NCBI GenBank assembly: GCA_039583875.1
Contig: CM077153.1
Span: 116,494,568 to 116,558,567 of the forward strand
Direction: 5' to 3'
DNA length: 64,000 nt
Origin: Platanthera guangdongensis
Lineage: Eukaryota; Streptophyta; Magnoliopsida; Asparagales; Orchidaceae
Shown here piece after piece: positions 1 to 9,659 of the stretch. A program made the position numbers and the translations under genes. Every line of letters begins with the position of its first letter. Within the stretch, counting starts at the first letter, position 1. The notes beneath the pieces were generated by a model. The model saw nothing but the letters and a program-made list of their open reading frames with translations, did not search any database and was not told the origin of the DNA.

Positions 1-3
1 CAA

Positions 4-1509
4 GTGGAACCCAAGAAATTTGAAGAAGCTGTTCTAGACCCACTTTGGATTGATGTCATGCAAGAGGAGCTGAATCAGTTCAGAAGGTGCAAGGTCTGGA
101 AGTTAGTTCCTAAACCAAAAGACCACAACATCATTGGAACAAAGTGGATCTTTAGGAACAAACTAGATGAGAGTGAGATCATTGTGAAGAACAAAGCAAG
201 ACTTGTTGCAAAAGGGTACAAGCAGGAAGAGGGTATTGGCTTTGATCAAACCTTTGCCCTAGTAGCAAGACTAGAAGCAATTAGGATGTTCCTTGCTTAT
301 ACAGCATATCAAGGCTTCAAGGTATTCCAAATGGATGTAAAATCAGCATACCTAAATGGAAATCTAAAATAAGAAGTCTATGTAGAGCAGCCCTCAGGTT
401 TTGTTGATTCTCTCAAACCTGATTATGTTTATAGACTTAGGAAAGCTTTATATGGGTTAAAGCAAGCCCCAAGGGCCTGGTATGAAACCATGTCTACTTT
501 CCTCATTGAGAATAAATTCTCAAGGGAGAAAATAGATAAGACTCTATTCCTTAGGGAATCCAAAGGAAAGATAATCCTAGACCAAATATATGTTGATGAC
601 ATAATATTTGGTTCTACTGAAAGTAACCTTTGTAGAAAGTTTGAAAAACTTATGCAAGGGAAACTTGAAATGAGTAGTATGGGAGAACTTAAGTTCTTCT
701 TGGGTCTCCAAGTAAGACAGACTGAAGATGGCTTGTCCATATCTCAGTCTAAGTTCACCCAAGAGTTAATTAAGAAGTATGGTATGGAATCATCCACTAC
801 CATGAGAACTCCAATGGGGACAAGTGTGTCTCTAAGCAAAGATGATGCAGGGAAACCTATAGATGAAACTTTGTATAGAGGGATAGTTGGCTCCCTCCTA
901 TATCTGACTGCTAGCAGACCAGATATCATGTATTCTACATGTGTCTGTGCTAGGTACCAATCCTGCCCTAAAGAATCTCATCTTATTGCTATAAAAAGGA
1001 TTTTGAGATATCTTAAGGGCACACCTAATCTAGGCCTTTGGTATCCTAGGAATGGAGATTTTCTACTGACAGGCTATTCAGATGCAGACTTTGCAGGTTG
1101 CAAAGAAGATAGAAAAAGCACTACATGCACCTGTCAATTTCTAGGAGGAAGATTGGTGTCTTGGAGCAGTAATAAGCAGACTAGTGTGGCAATTTCCACA
1201 GCTGAGTCTGAATATGTGGCAGCAGGAAGTTTCTGTGCACAGCTGTTGTGGATTCAGCATCAGCTAGAAGACTATGGTATTCCGGTAAGTAGAACACCTT
1301 TGCTTTGTGATTCTACAAGTGCTATATCTATTGCTAATAATCATGTTTCACATAGTAGGAATAAGCATATAGAAATTAGATACCATTTTCTTAGAGAACA
1401 TGTAGAGAAAGAGAACATCTCACTAGAATTTGTCAAAATAGATTATCAAATTACAGATATGTTTACTAAGCCTCTAGATGAAACTAAATTCAATAAGTTT
1501 AAAATTTAA
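4..1509 (+). pseudogene. Element A: Sirevirus-like copia reverse transcriptase and RNase H
   Basis: This is the C-terminal part of a Ty1/copia polyprotein, which copies element RNA into DNA. The reading frame enters from the left edge inside the reverse transcriptase. Visible RT motifs are [42 protein letters not shown] and the catalytic box YVDDIIFGST (YVDD at 589-600). The RNase H follows, with YSDADFAGCKEDRKST, STAESEYVAA and the HSRNKHIEIRYHFLREHV tail. The frame is open except for one TAA at 370-372, where relatives have a glutamate codon (NLKEEVYVEQ-type motif), so I call it a pseudogene broken by a point nonsense change. The natural end is near 1509. The lineage call rests on the third ORF that follows and on the LTR structure. 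Protease and integrase lie outside the window. Confidence 0.9.
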
Positions 1510-1551
1510 TTAGGAATGTTGAACATAGATTAGTTTAACAAAATTGGCTAA

Positions 1552-1760
1552 GTAAAACTGTGTCGACATATCCAGCAAAATGGTGTCGACACAGAGAAGT
1601 GGTGTTGACATTTCAGAAAAGTGGTGTCGACACATAGTAGTTGGTGTCGACATTCCAGGAAAGTGGTGTCGACACATCTAGAGAATCGGTGTCAACACTT
1701 CAGAGAAGTGGTGTCGACACATCTAGATGTGGTGTCGACACTTAGAGTATAGACGCAGAT
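1552..1760 (+). repeat. Internal GTGTCGACAC dyad array before the third ORF of element A
   Basis: About nine copies of the 10-bp palindrome GTGTCGACAC or close variants occur at roughly 21-22 bp spacing between the end of pol and the third ORF. The same palindrome is repeated about 24 times in the U3 of this element's own 3' LTR. Scattered TCGA-centred copies continue to about 1960. No protein is encoded here. Confidence 0.85.
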
Positions 1761-1900
1761 TTGTCGACCTCAGATCGTCGAACTCGACAAAGTCAAATAA
1801 AATTTATGTCGAGTCATTAGAAGTCTATGTCGACACTTTTCAATAGTGTCGACGCATCAAGAGATTGTTGACGCGACTTTTGACCTTCATTACTTAGAAA

Positions 1901-1912
1901 GGTATAAATAGG
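1901..1912 (+). promoter_or_regulatory. Candidate internal TATA box upstream of the third ORF (element A)
   Basis: The motif GGTATAAATAGG lies about 100 bp before the ATG at 2012 and about 150 bp after the GTGTCGACAC array. The order of array, TATA box, leader and ORF matches the order of array and TATA box in the LTR of the same element. A separate transcript for the third ORF is inferred; nothing in the sequence proves its use. Confidence 0.45.
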
Positions 1913-2011
1913 TCAACAACATATTCTGTCGACACATTCTCCATATTTTCGAGACCAAAACCCTGTGTCGACAACTTCTCTCTTCTTAATCCAAGCTTTC
2001 ACTCAACCCTA

Positions 2012-4669
2012 ATGGAGCCAAAGCTAGAAGACAATGTCAATGAAGGATACAAATTGGTTCGGAATGCATTTGATGGAGAAGAATCAGAAATTACAGGAGT
2101 AATAACCCTAATAGCTGAAAATGGTCTGAAATTCTTAGTTTCAGAACCAACTAAGATTTGGAAGAAAGAAACACTAGAATTCTTTGGTGCTGCTACCCTA
2201 GATCAAACTGGACTCAAAATTAGATCCACAGTTCATGGAGTAAAGGTGAAAATCACCCAGAAGAGTTTAAGGAAAGTTCTTCACCTGCCAAGAACACAAG
2301 AAGAAGAAGATGTTTCAAGATCTAAGCTAAGAGAAGCACTTCAATGGTGTGGACTAGATTCCACCATGAAGATTGGCTCAGCTTTGAACAGGAAAGGCAT
2401 GAATATGCAAGGGAAGTTCTTGTCAGAAGTTGTAGGAAAAGTGATTCTCTGTAATCCAGTGGGGCATGATAGGATTTCTGCCTATATGTTCAGCCTTATG
2501 ACCAGAATCATCTATAGACTAAACACAGATTGGTCAGAAGTCATTTTTGAAAAGATTAAGGAAGGTATGAAGAAGCCAAATCTGGGAAGAAGTGTGAGCT
2601 TGTATTTAGCTGCAACAATACCTGAAGTGATGGACCAGTCAGCTGGGACTAAGATAAATCACATGAGAAGGATGGACATCAGGATTATATCCAGATGGGA
2701 TAGGGTTCTAACAAAGGATATACCTGAGGAAGAAAGGCAAGAGATTCCTGAACAATCTACAGCACAAGATATTCCTACACAAGACCATATAGATGGTGCT
2801 CAAGTGCAGGGGGAGCCTCATGTTGAGGAAGAGCCAATACACTTGGAAAGTGATATGGCTACACAGACCATACTTGAGGTAATTCAAGAAATTAATCAAT
2901 CAATTCTTAATGATAAGGATGAAACTCTAACTGAATCTTTGATTGATGTTGACCAGCCAACTCAACTACACAGTCGAGCACAAGATGTCATTATGGAGGA
3001 TACATCTGCTACTGCTGATGTTCTAGAGATAAGAGTATCTCCAGTCCCTACTCAACAAGAGTTCACTCTTGAAGAGTTGTTCCCTGATTTAGGGCAGACT
3101 GAGTTTAAGGGGGAGAAAGCAGATTTTGAGGGGGAACAAGTTAAGTTTGAAAAGGAGAAAGTGAGTACTGTGGGGGAGGAGCAAGGGACTCAAGGGGAGC
3201 TACCTAGGACTGCATAGGAATTGCCTCCTAGTCCTAAAGATAGAGTTGAGATAGCCAGTACCTCAGCATCTGAGGATGAAGAAGCTACAAGAGCTAAGAA
3301 GAGGAAGCTAATGGTCTTCAAAAGGAGAAGCCAAAGCTACAAGAAGGCATTACAAACTGCATCTCCATAATCTGCCCCAGCTACAGATTATAGCTCCTTA
3401 TTAGTCTCATTGCAAGTAAAGCTGGATGAACAAAGGATTGTCATGGAGAAATACATGGATGAGACTCACAAAGATCTACAACTCTCCTTGGCTACAGATA
3501 TTAAATCTATAAGGTTTGAAGTAAATCAGCATAAGAAGGAAATGACTGATTGCTTTCACAAAGGAGGAAATACTGTGGTTTTCCTAGCCACACATCAAGA
3601 GAAGATCAAGAATCAAGTTGATGATATAGCTGTGAAGCAAGACTATGTTCTAGAGAATCAACTTAGAATGAATGATAATCTGACTGAATCACATAATGTG
3701 ATTGTTACAGAACTGAAGAATGTTGCAACAGCTCAGCCTAAAGCAAGGACTACTGCCAAGACAAATTTTGACAAGAAATTACAGGAAGGCCTAGCTGCTG
3801 TAAAAACAGCTATTGAGCAATCTCAAAAGACTATTTCTGCACAGCTAGTAAAGTTAAAGTCTTTTTATAAAGATGGTGTTAATTTTCTAGATGAACAGGT
3901 CAGATTTCAAAAAGATGACCTCAGGGATCATATTGCCAGAGAAGTCATAAAGAGGGAGAGAGTATTAGTCAAAGCTGGCTCTAATCATGCTAAATGGATA
4001 TCTAACAGCATCAGAGCCACACTTGGATATCCACCCCTCTATGATGATGACAATGTGGCTGAGTCTAGTATACAACCTGCTTACTTAGAAGGGGTTCAAG
4101 CTGAAGTTGCTCAAGTTATCTATCCTCCAGCTGATTTTGAAATGATTCACCAAGAAGTACAGTCTATGTACAGCCCTCCAAAAGGTGCTCAAAATATTAT
4201 CCTTGAGAAAGTAGACATGCCAGTGCTAGAGGCAGTTTTGAGAGAGAAAGAAGTTCTATTGTCTAAGAAGAGATTCAGAGAACAGGCAGAGTTGAAGCCT
4301 GATTTTGAGCAGTGGAGTCCTACTTCTAGGAACATTATACTGACTGCTTGGAAAGCTGTAAAGGATAAGTCCCATGATAGGGGCAAATGGTACTCTGAGC
4401 AAGAATGGCAAAAACATGAAGCTAGGCAAGAAGCCATTGTTCAATATAGAAGAAAGGCAAAACTTGGGAAGCTACCTCCTAATGCTCAGGAGCCTAGCAA
4501 ATATTTCTCTAAGCCTTTTCATTACTTTGAAAGACAAAGAATAAGGGCTGAAGAGCAAAAGAAGAAAGATCTAAAGGGCAAGAAGCCAGTTGATGACACT
4601 GATGCTCCAGTTCAAGCCAAGATCCATTCAGGCAAAGGCATAGTCATCAGGGAGCTAGAGCAGCCTTAG
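2012..4669 (+). pseudogene. Element A: Sirevirus third ORF (env-like by position)
   Basis: A single long frame of about 886 codons follows pol. It is interrupted only by TAG at 3215-3217 and TAA at 3368-3370. Residues 1-250 form a globular region shared with two other copies in this window (34468-34892 plus 39496 onward, and 49493-50061); shared motifs include EGYKLVRNAF, a basic KKRKL-type stretch later on, and SLYLAATIPEVMDQ. The middle is acidic and rich in Glu, Gln and Thr. The part after 3410 has heptad-like charged stretches that suggest coiled coil, then a basic tail (KGKKPVDDTD). Sireviruses are known to carry an extra ORF at this place, often called env-like. I see no signal peptide and no membrane segment of about 20 hydrophobic residues. 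The function is unknown. Confidence 0.8.
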
Positions 4670-4917
4670 ATTAGATTTACTAGATTTTACAACTTTGTAA
4701 TCCTTAGTATTAAAATCTATGTAAACTTTTGATTAAAGAAACTTTTGAAGTTGAAACAAAACAATGTTTAATGCTCATTGTGTTAGCATTATTATTCTAT
4801 GATGATATATTCTATATGTTTTGTTAGCAGTTACCCTATCATATAATATTTTTATACATCATAATGTGTATTTGTTATGAATGGTGTATATCATTGACTA
4901 AGTGTTATGACTTCTCC

Positions 4918-4931
4918 AAATAGGGGGAGAT
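4918..4931 (+). other. Polypurine tract of element A
   Basis: The purine run AAATAGGGGGAGAT directly precedes the TGTTGGG start of the 3' LTR. This is the expected place for the plus-strand DNA primer. The near-identical AAATAGGGAGAGAT precedes the 3' LTR of element H, and the reverse complement is found in element K. Confidence 0.85.
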
Positions 4932-5077
4932 TGTTGGGTACATTGGAAAATGTGTACCAGATTTGAAGAAGCCTCACCTTACTCAATGATATGCATCAAG
5001 GTGTATTTGATGTTGTTTTGAGTTTATATGTACAGGTTAAGTAAATGAAGGAATGCAGAAAAATTTCTAAGTCCATA

Positions 5078-5600
5078 TGTCGACACCTGGAGAAGTTGTG
5101 TCGACACTTATGAAGGCCTGTGTAGACACTGGAGAAAAGCTGTGTCGACACTTGGAAAGGCTGTGTCGACACCAGAAGAAGATGTGTCGACATACAGAGG
5201 CAGTGTCGACACACAGAGAAGCATAGTCGACATCAACTGTGTCGACACATAGAGGCAGTGTCGACACATAGAGAAAGTTTAGTCGACATCAACTGTGTCG
5301 ACGCACAGAGGCAGTGTCAACACACAGAAGTTTAGTCGACATCAACTGTGTCAACACCAAGAGGCAGTGTCGACACACAAAAGACCATGTCGACATCAAC
5401 TGTGTCGACACACAGGACTTGTGTCGACACACAACAAAGTTTCAACTAAGTTAAAGAAGAGAAGTGTTTGTGTCGACACACAGAATCAGTTTCGACACAT
5501 TCTACAGAAGACTGTGTCGAGAAGCATTAACAACAACAAAGGAGATGTGTCGACACTTAGTTCACTTGTGTCGACACTTAGTCTACTTGTGTCGACACAT
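5078..5600 (+). repeat. GTGTCGACAC dyad array in the U3 of LTR A
   Basis: About 24 copies of GTGTCGACAC or one-to-two-base variants (such as GTGTCAACAC and AGTCGACAT) fill this stretch, mostly 15-22 bp apart. The array ends about 150 bp before the TATA box. Several short apparent reading frames across it are by-products of the repeat. Confidence 0.9.
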
Positions 5601-5753
5601 GTAGAAGTTCTGTCTCGACACTTTGCTGACAGACAGAATTTCAAGAAGTGACTGGATAACTTGACAGCTGCCGTTACCAACCGGTCTACTGCAACTGTCA
5701 GAGATGTCAGAATTTTGTTAGAGACCAGATCAGCCGGTTACCATGGAGAAAGT

Positions 5754-5762
5754 CTATATAAA
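5754..5762 (+). promoter_or_regulatory. TATA box of LTR A
   Basis: The motif TATATAAAG lies downstream of the dyad array and upstream of the purine-rich leader. This fits the U3/R promoter of an LTR retrotransposon. Confidence 0.6.
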
Positions 5763-6114
5763 GGCATTCTCCTTCAACAGATTATGATGATTGATATAGA
5801 AGAAAAATACTGATACAGATATAGAATAAAAAGAAGAAGTTGGAGAGAGAGAGCTCCATCTACTAAAGTGCAGTTGCTGAACAAGGCTGCTAAGAAGGAT
5901 TCAGATTGTGATCTGAATATCAAGAAAGAAGCTAATTGAAGATCAACTTCATAGGAGATTCAACCCTACTGAGTTCAGATTCAAGAAGCTTTGAAGAAAG
6001 CTAAGAGTGGTTGTTCTCTGCCATCAGATTCTTCCAAGAACTGATCAAGAAGCAATCCATCCATTCTCTCTCTACCAGGGTGGTGGTAAAACACTTTGTT
6101 AAATCTATGTTTTG

Positions 6115-6370
6115 TAGGATCTATTCTAGATCTGATCTGTAAGACTGTTTTATAAAGGCTGAGTTGTAGGAGATTTAGATCTCTGAGTGGTAGGCCTTGT
6201 TGAAGGATGAGGTAGGGCTGTGAGCCTGAGTTGTAGGAGATTGATATCTCTGAGTTGTAGGCCTTGTGTAGGCTGAGGTAGGGCAGATTGCTTGAGCTGT
6301 AGGAGTGTGGACTCACTCTGAGTTGTAGGAGCCTTATTGGGTTCTGAGTTGTAAGATCTGAGGATCTGAG
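6115..6370 (+). repeat. Variable-stem hairpin array in LTR A (transcribed part)
   Basis: About eleven short inverted repeats are joined by a near-constant linker (GAGTTGT, GAGGT, GAGCTGT). Examples of stems are AGATCT/AGATCT, AGAGAT/ATCTCT (two units), CCTT/AAGG, GGCT/AGCC, AGAGTG/CACTCT and AGATC/GATCT. Most units begin AGG and end CT. One G after AG is usually unpaired. The array lies after the TATA box, so it should be part of the RNA. Stem sequence varies while pairing is kept. Confidence 0.75.
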
Positions 6371-6426
6371 GTGAAGAGCAGAAGTTAGACCGAATCTAGC
6401 ACACTGCTAGATAGGCGAAGGGGGAA

Positions 6427-6457
6427 AGTGGATGTACCCAGACCTTGGGGAACCACT
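6427..6457 (+). other. Conserved AGTGG/CCACT hairpin of Sirevirus LTRs (copy A)
   Basis: AGTGG (6427-6431) pairs with CCACT (6453-6457). Between them, GATGTACCC and TTGGGG can form an inner stem. The same block occurs at the matching place in the LTRs of G, H (both) and K (both). Confidence 0.7.
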
Positions 6458-6633
6458 ATAAAACTGTGTGCACTCTGTGATTGAATGTTTCTGTGAATGT
6501 TGTGCTATGTTAGCTGTAGAATTAACTATTTTTAATTAAGTAACTGCATAGATATTCTGCCTTTGGAAGAAAAAGGAATTACACCTATTCACCCCCCCCC
6601 CCCCTCTAGGTGGTTAGGCACTAATTCTTTCAG

Positions 6634-6801
6634 GTCAAGCCCGTATGAATTGAAGATTCAGAAGTCAAGCGGCTGCACAACAAAGAGATCAGGATGGTCA
6701 AGGTCCATTGGGACAACTGCGGTCGGGAGGAGCTCTCGTGGGAGCGAGAGCAGACCATGCTTGAGGAGTACCCGGAGTTATTCCACTCAAGTACCGTTTA
6801 A
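6634..6801 (+). pseudogene. Element B: chromovirus (Tekay/Del-type) integrase C-terminal tail
   Basis: The last 56 codons of a Ty3/gypsy polyprotein are visible, ending KEIRMVKVHWDNC, EELSWEREQTMLEEYPELF and TAA at 6799-6801. This pattern (MVKVLW, EEATWE, YPELF in relatives) marks the integrase tail of plant chromoviruses with a chromodomain, which directs integration to marked chromatin. A TGA at 6646-6648 breaks the frame. The fragment starts exactly where LTR A ends, so A most likely inserted here and the rest of B lies left of the window. Confidence 0.8.
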
Positions 6802-6864
6802 GTTTTGTGTTTATCTTTCTTTTATGTAATTTCGGGGACGAAATTCTTGTAAGAGGGAGAGAGT

Positions 6865-8948
6865 TGTAATGCCCCGAAACTCAAAAGAGCGACGGAAGGC
6901 ATTTTGAGCCAAGTTTGGAATTTGGCAGGGGCACACGGCCTGGGACACGGGCGTGTCCCAGGGGCGTGTCATGCTTGGGTCGACGATCTGGCTGAGAGAT
7001 CGATGAATTTTGGAGTCGACGATCAACGAGCAGCGAACACGGCCTAAGACATGGGCGTGTCCCAGGCCGTGTCCTTCTCGGGTGGTTAACCGAGTTGTGT
7101 TGGGGGAGAAACACAGCCTGGAGCCCAGGCATGTTCAGGTATGACATGGGCGTGTCAAATAGGACACGGGCGTGTCCAAGACCCGTGTGCTTCTCGGGTT
7201 GGTGTTGGTCCTGTGTCGATGGAGGAACACGCCCGGGAACACGGGCGTGTACTGGATGATACAGGCATGTCAGGTCAAACACGGGCGTGTCGGGTGCCCG
7301 TGTTCTTTTCGGGACGCGTCGGTTTCGACGGAGAATGGGGAACACGGCCCTGGACACGGGCGTGTCACAGGCCGTGTTCGGCTCAGATTTTGTATTTCAA
7401 GCCTGAATCGTGGCCGTCTGTTTCCTTACTTTGGGATCCGACGGCTGGGGGTAATTCCTGCAGAGATATACCTGGGTTTTGGGCTTTAAAAACCCAATTT
7501 CACTTGGGTTATTCTCTTTCTAAAGTTTAGAGAGAGGGGAGAGCAAGGAAGAAGAAAGGAGGCTAGATCCGGTCACCGACGGAGCTTCGGGGCTCCAAAT
7601 CGCAAGCCGATTTCGGATCTATGGAGGCGAGGAGATTGCGGTGTTTTTCATCCGCATACATTTCCTTGGCGCCAAGGAAAAATGCAAGGGTAACGATTCT
7701 CATCCCATGACATGTGAAGTCCTCTTTTCCTTTGCATAGGAAGCCCGCTCTCTCGAGTTTGCGGTGAGTTGAGGCGTTACTTCGGGTAGATATGAATAGT
7801 CCCCGTTGTGTACATGTAGAGTCCGTAATCGAGAACGGATATAGGCATGAGGTGTGAAGCCTACCCGGATAAGTTGGTCTGGATCGGTGATGTTGCATTG
7901 CATGATTGGCCAGAGAAGACTCCGCGCGAATGGTTGTTTTTCGGGTTTTCTACGCGGTAGATTGCACAGGGAGCCTTGGGGATTAACTCCAAGGTGCACC
8001 CAAAAAACTGGGCAGATGCGTGATTCTGCCAAACATGGTGTCCTGGGAGCCAACCTGAATATAACTGGGTTATGTGATGTGTGTAAACGATACGGGACTC
8101 GAGCAAGCTTGACCCGCGCAGACGGCTTAAGTTGACGTTGCGGTGTGAGCAAAGGGTTAGGAGGAACCGTACCCGATCTATGTGGTTCGGTTAGAGAGAC
8201 CTAAGGTACGTGGTACTCGCCGTTGGCATAGATGGAGGGTCATAGGCAGTGGCTAGAAAGACCAAATGCTCACGGGATATTTCCGTCCAAGGGGCGGTGT
8301 TGAGTCAGCGGACTTTGACCGTGTTCACCGAGAATGTGCCCTGAGAGCACGGGGTTTGAGGTCGTGCGTGCCCATGCCTGTGATGAATTATTTATTCACT
8401 ATACTGCTTGGTTATGCTAACAAAGTGCAGGGAAAGAGCATCTCTGCCCCGATTATGGGAGCGAGATCGTTATAATTTGGTCAGCATAGTTGACTGTTGC
8501 TTTTGTTTGCCACTATTGCGGTGGATTGTTGCTTGCAGGTGCTGCGGAGCCGAGCGGTAAATAGCGGGCTAAAGCCCAAGTTGCTGACCCGGCCCTCGAA
8601 GGCCAAATTTTGAGTGTTTATTTGTTTATTCATGTGTGACCGGCCTGCGTGTCGTGGTATGGAAGACACATTTTATTTGAGTAAACAATTGTAAGGACTT
8701 AAGGCCATTGTACTTGTGTATTGTACTTCATTCCTATTGAGTTTTATAGTGGACATTCAAGCTTGTGGCTGGGTTCTTTAATTTGCAACTTTTAATAATT
8801 GCTTCCACTAGAATGACTCTGTGTAGGACGTTGGTTATTAGTTGGATGGTATTCCATTGAGTAACCAACTGGTCTGTCTGTGGTATATGGCGTCGGGCCC
8901 CGGCCGGACCTACTGCTATATGTTATGCGACGGATAGAGGGTGTTACA
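6865..8948 (+). mobile_element. 3' LTR of element B (Tekay-like chromovirus)
   Basis: The 2084-bp LTR begins TGTAATGCCCCGAAAC and ends GGGTGTTACA. It is preceded by TTCGGGGACGAAATTC and the purine tract AAGAGGGAGAG, the usual 3' signature of Tekay/Del elements. Inside, 6920-7380 carries a GGACACGGGCGTGTCC dyad array; the rest has no credible coding sequence. The sequence changes to a 74-bp tandem array right after the LTR end, so the TSD cannot be tested. Confidence 0.8.
6920..7380 (+). repeat. GGACACGGGCGTGTCC dyad array in LTR B
   Basis: At least six clusters of the interrupted palindrome ACACGGGCGTGT, several flanked by GG and CC, occur in the 5' part of the LTR. Overlapping apparent reading frames on both strands come from the repeat and are not genes. 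Confidence 0.8.
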
Positions 8949-8950
8949 GA

Positions 8951-9575
8951 GAGCCTTTCAGTGGGATCTGCTCGGGGTCTGGGTTGACACCATCGAGTGA
9001 CATCCAGGCCTTCCAGCTAGATGAGAGCCTGACAGCAGGATCTGCTCGGGGTCCGGGTAGATACACACGAGTGACATCCAGCCCTGCCAGCTAGGTGAGA
9101 GCCTGACAACGAGATCTGCTCTAGGTCTGGGTTGACACCATCGAGTGAAATCTAGCCCTGCTAGCTGGATGAGAGCCTGGCAGCGGGATATACTCGAGGT
9201 CTGGGTTGACACCATCGAGTGACATCCAGCCCTGCCAGCTAGATGAGAGCCTGGAAGCGGGATCTGCTCAGGGTCCAGGTAGACACACACGAATGACATC
9301 CAGCTGTGACAACTAGGTGTAAGCCTGGCAGCGGGATCTGCTTGGCATCTGGGTTGACATAGACGTGTGACATCCAGCCCTGCCAGCTTGGTGAGAGCCT
9401 GACAGCAGGATCTACTCGGGGTCTGGGTTGACACACATGAGTGACATCCAGCCCTGCCAGCTAGGTGAGAGCCTAGCAGCGGGAACTGCTCGGGGTCTGG
9501 GTTGACACCATCGAGTGACATCTAGCCCTGTTAGCTAGATGAGAGGCTGTCAGCGGGATCTGCTCGGGGTCTAAT
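8951..9575. repeat. 74-bp tandem array
   Basis: The marker GAGCCT recurs at 8951, 9025, 9099, 9173, 9247, 9321 (AAGCCT), 9395, 9469 and 9543 (GAGGCT), an exact 74-bp period over about 8.4 copies. Each copy contains GGGATCTGCTCGGGGTC-like and GACATCCAGCCCTGCC-like blocks. It lies between LTR B and the 3' end of element C (minus). It may be a remnant of the LTR of C, since other Tat-like LTRs here also hold tandem arrays; that link is inferred. Confidence 0.9.
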
Positions 9576-9659
9576 AAGTGAAATCTCCACCTACTCATAC
9601 GAATCATCGTAGAAGATTTGGCATATTAAGAAGCTTCATTAGAAAAATAAGACATCACC

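Larger units (their letters stand above)
4932..6632 (+). mobile_element. 3' LTR of element A (Sirevirus)
   Basis: The 1701-bp LTR starts TGTTGGGTAC after the polypurine tract and ends in a C13 run (6592-6604), TCTAGGTG and finally TTCTTTCA. This is the same terminal pattern seen in the Sirevirus LTRs of elements G, H and K. The order inside is GTGTCGACAC array, TATA box at 5754-5762, leader, hairpin array at 6115-6370, conserved hairpin at 6427-6457, and end. It abuts chromovirus integrase sequence at 6633, so A probably inserted into element B. The left junction is outside the window, so no TSD can be checked. Confidence 0.85.

Noticed and set aside
2012..4669. Host gene instead of a retrotransposon ORF
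   Set aside because: It lies between pol and the polypurine tract, and homologous frames occupy the same place in elements G and H, so it belongs to the element.
5295..5651. 118-codon frame rich in Ser/Thr/His/Gln
   Set aside because: Translated GTGTCGACAC array of LTR A; the same holds for minus frames at 4996-5267.
8958..9521. 187-codon open frame on the minus strand
   Set aside because: It lies entirely in the 74-bp tandem array and reads the repeat in three successive frames; the array lacks stops by chance. No protein motif.
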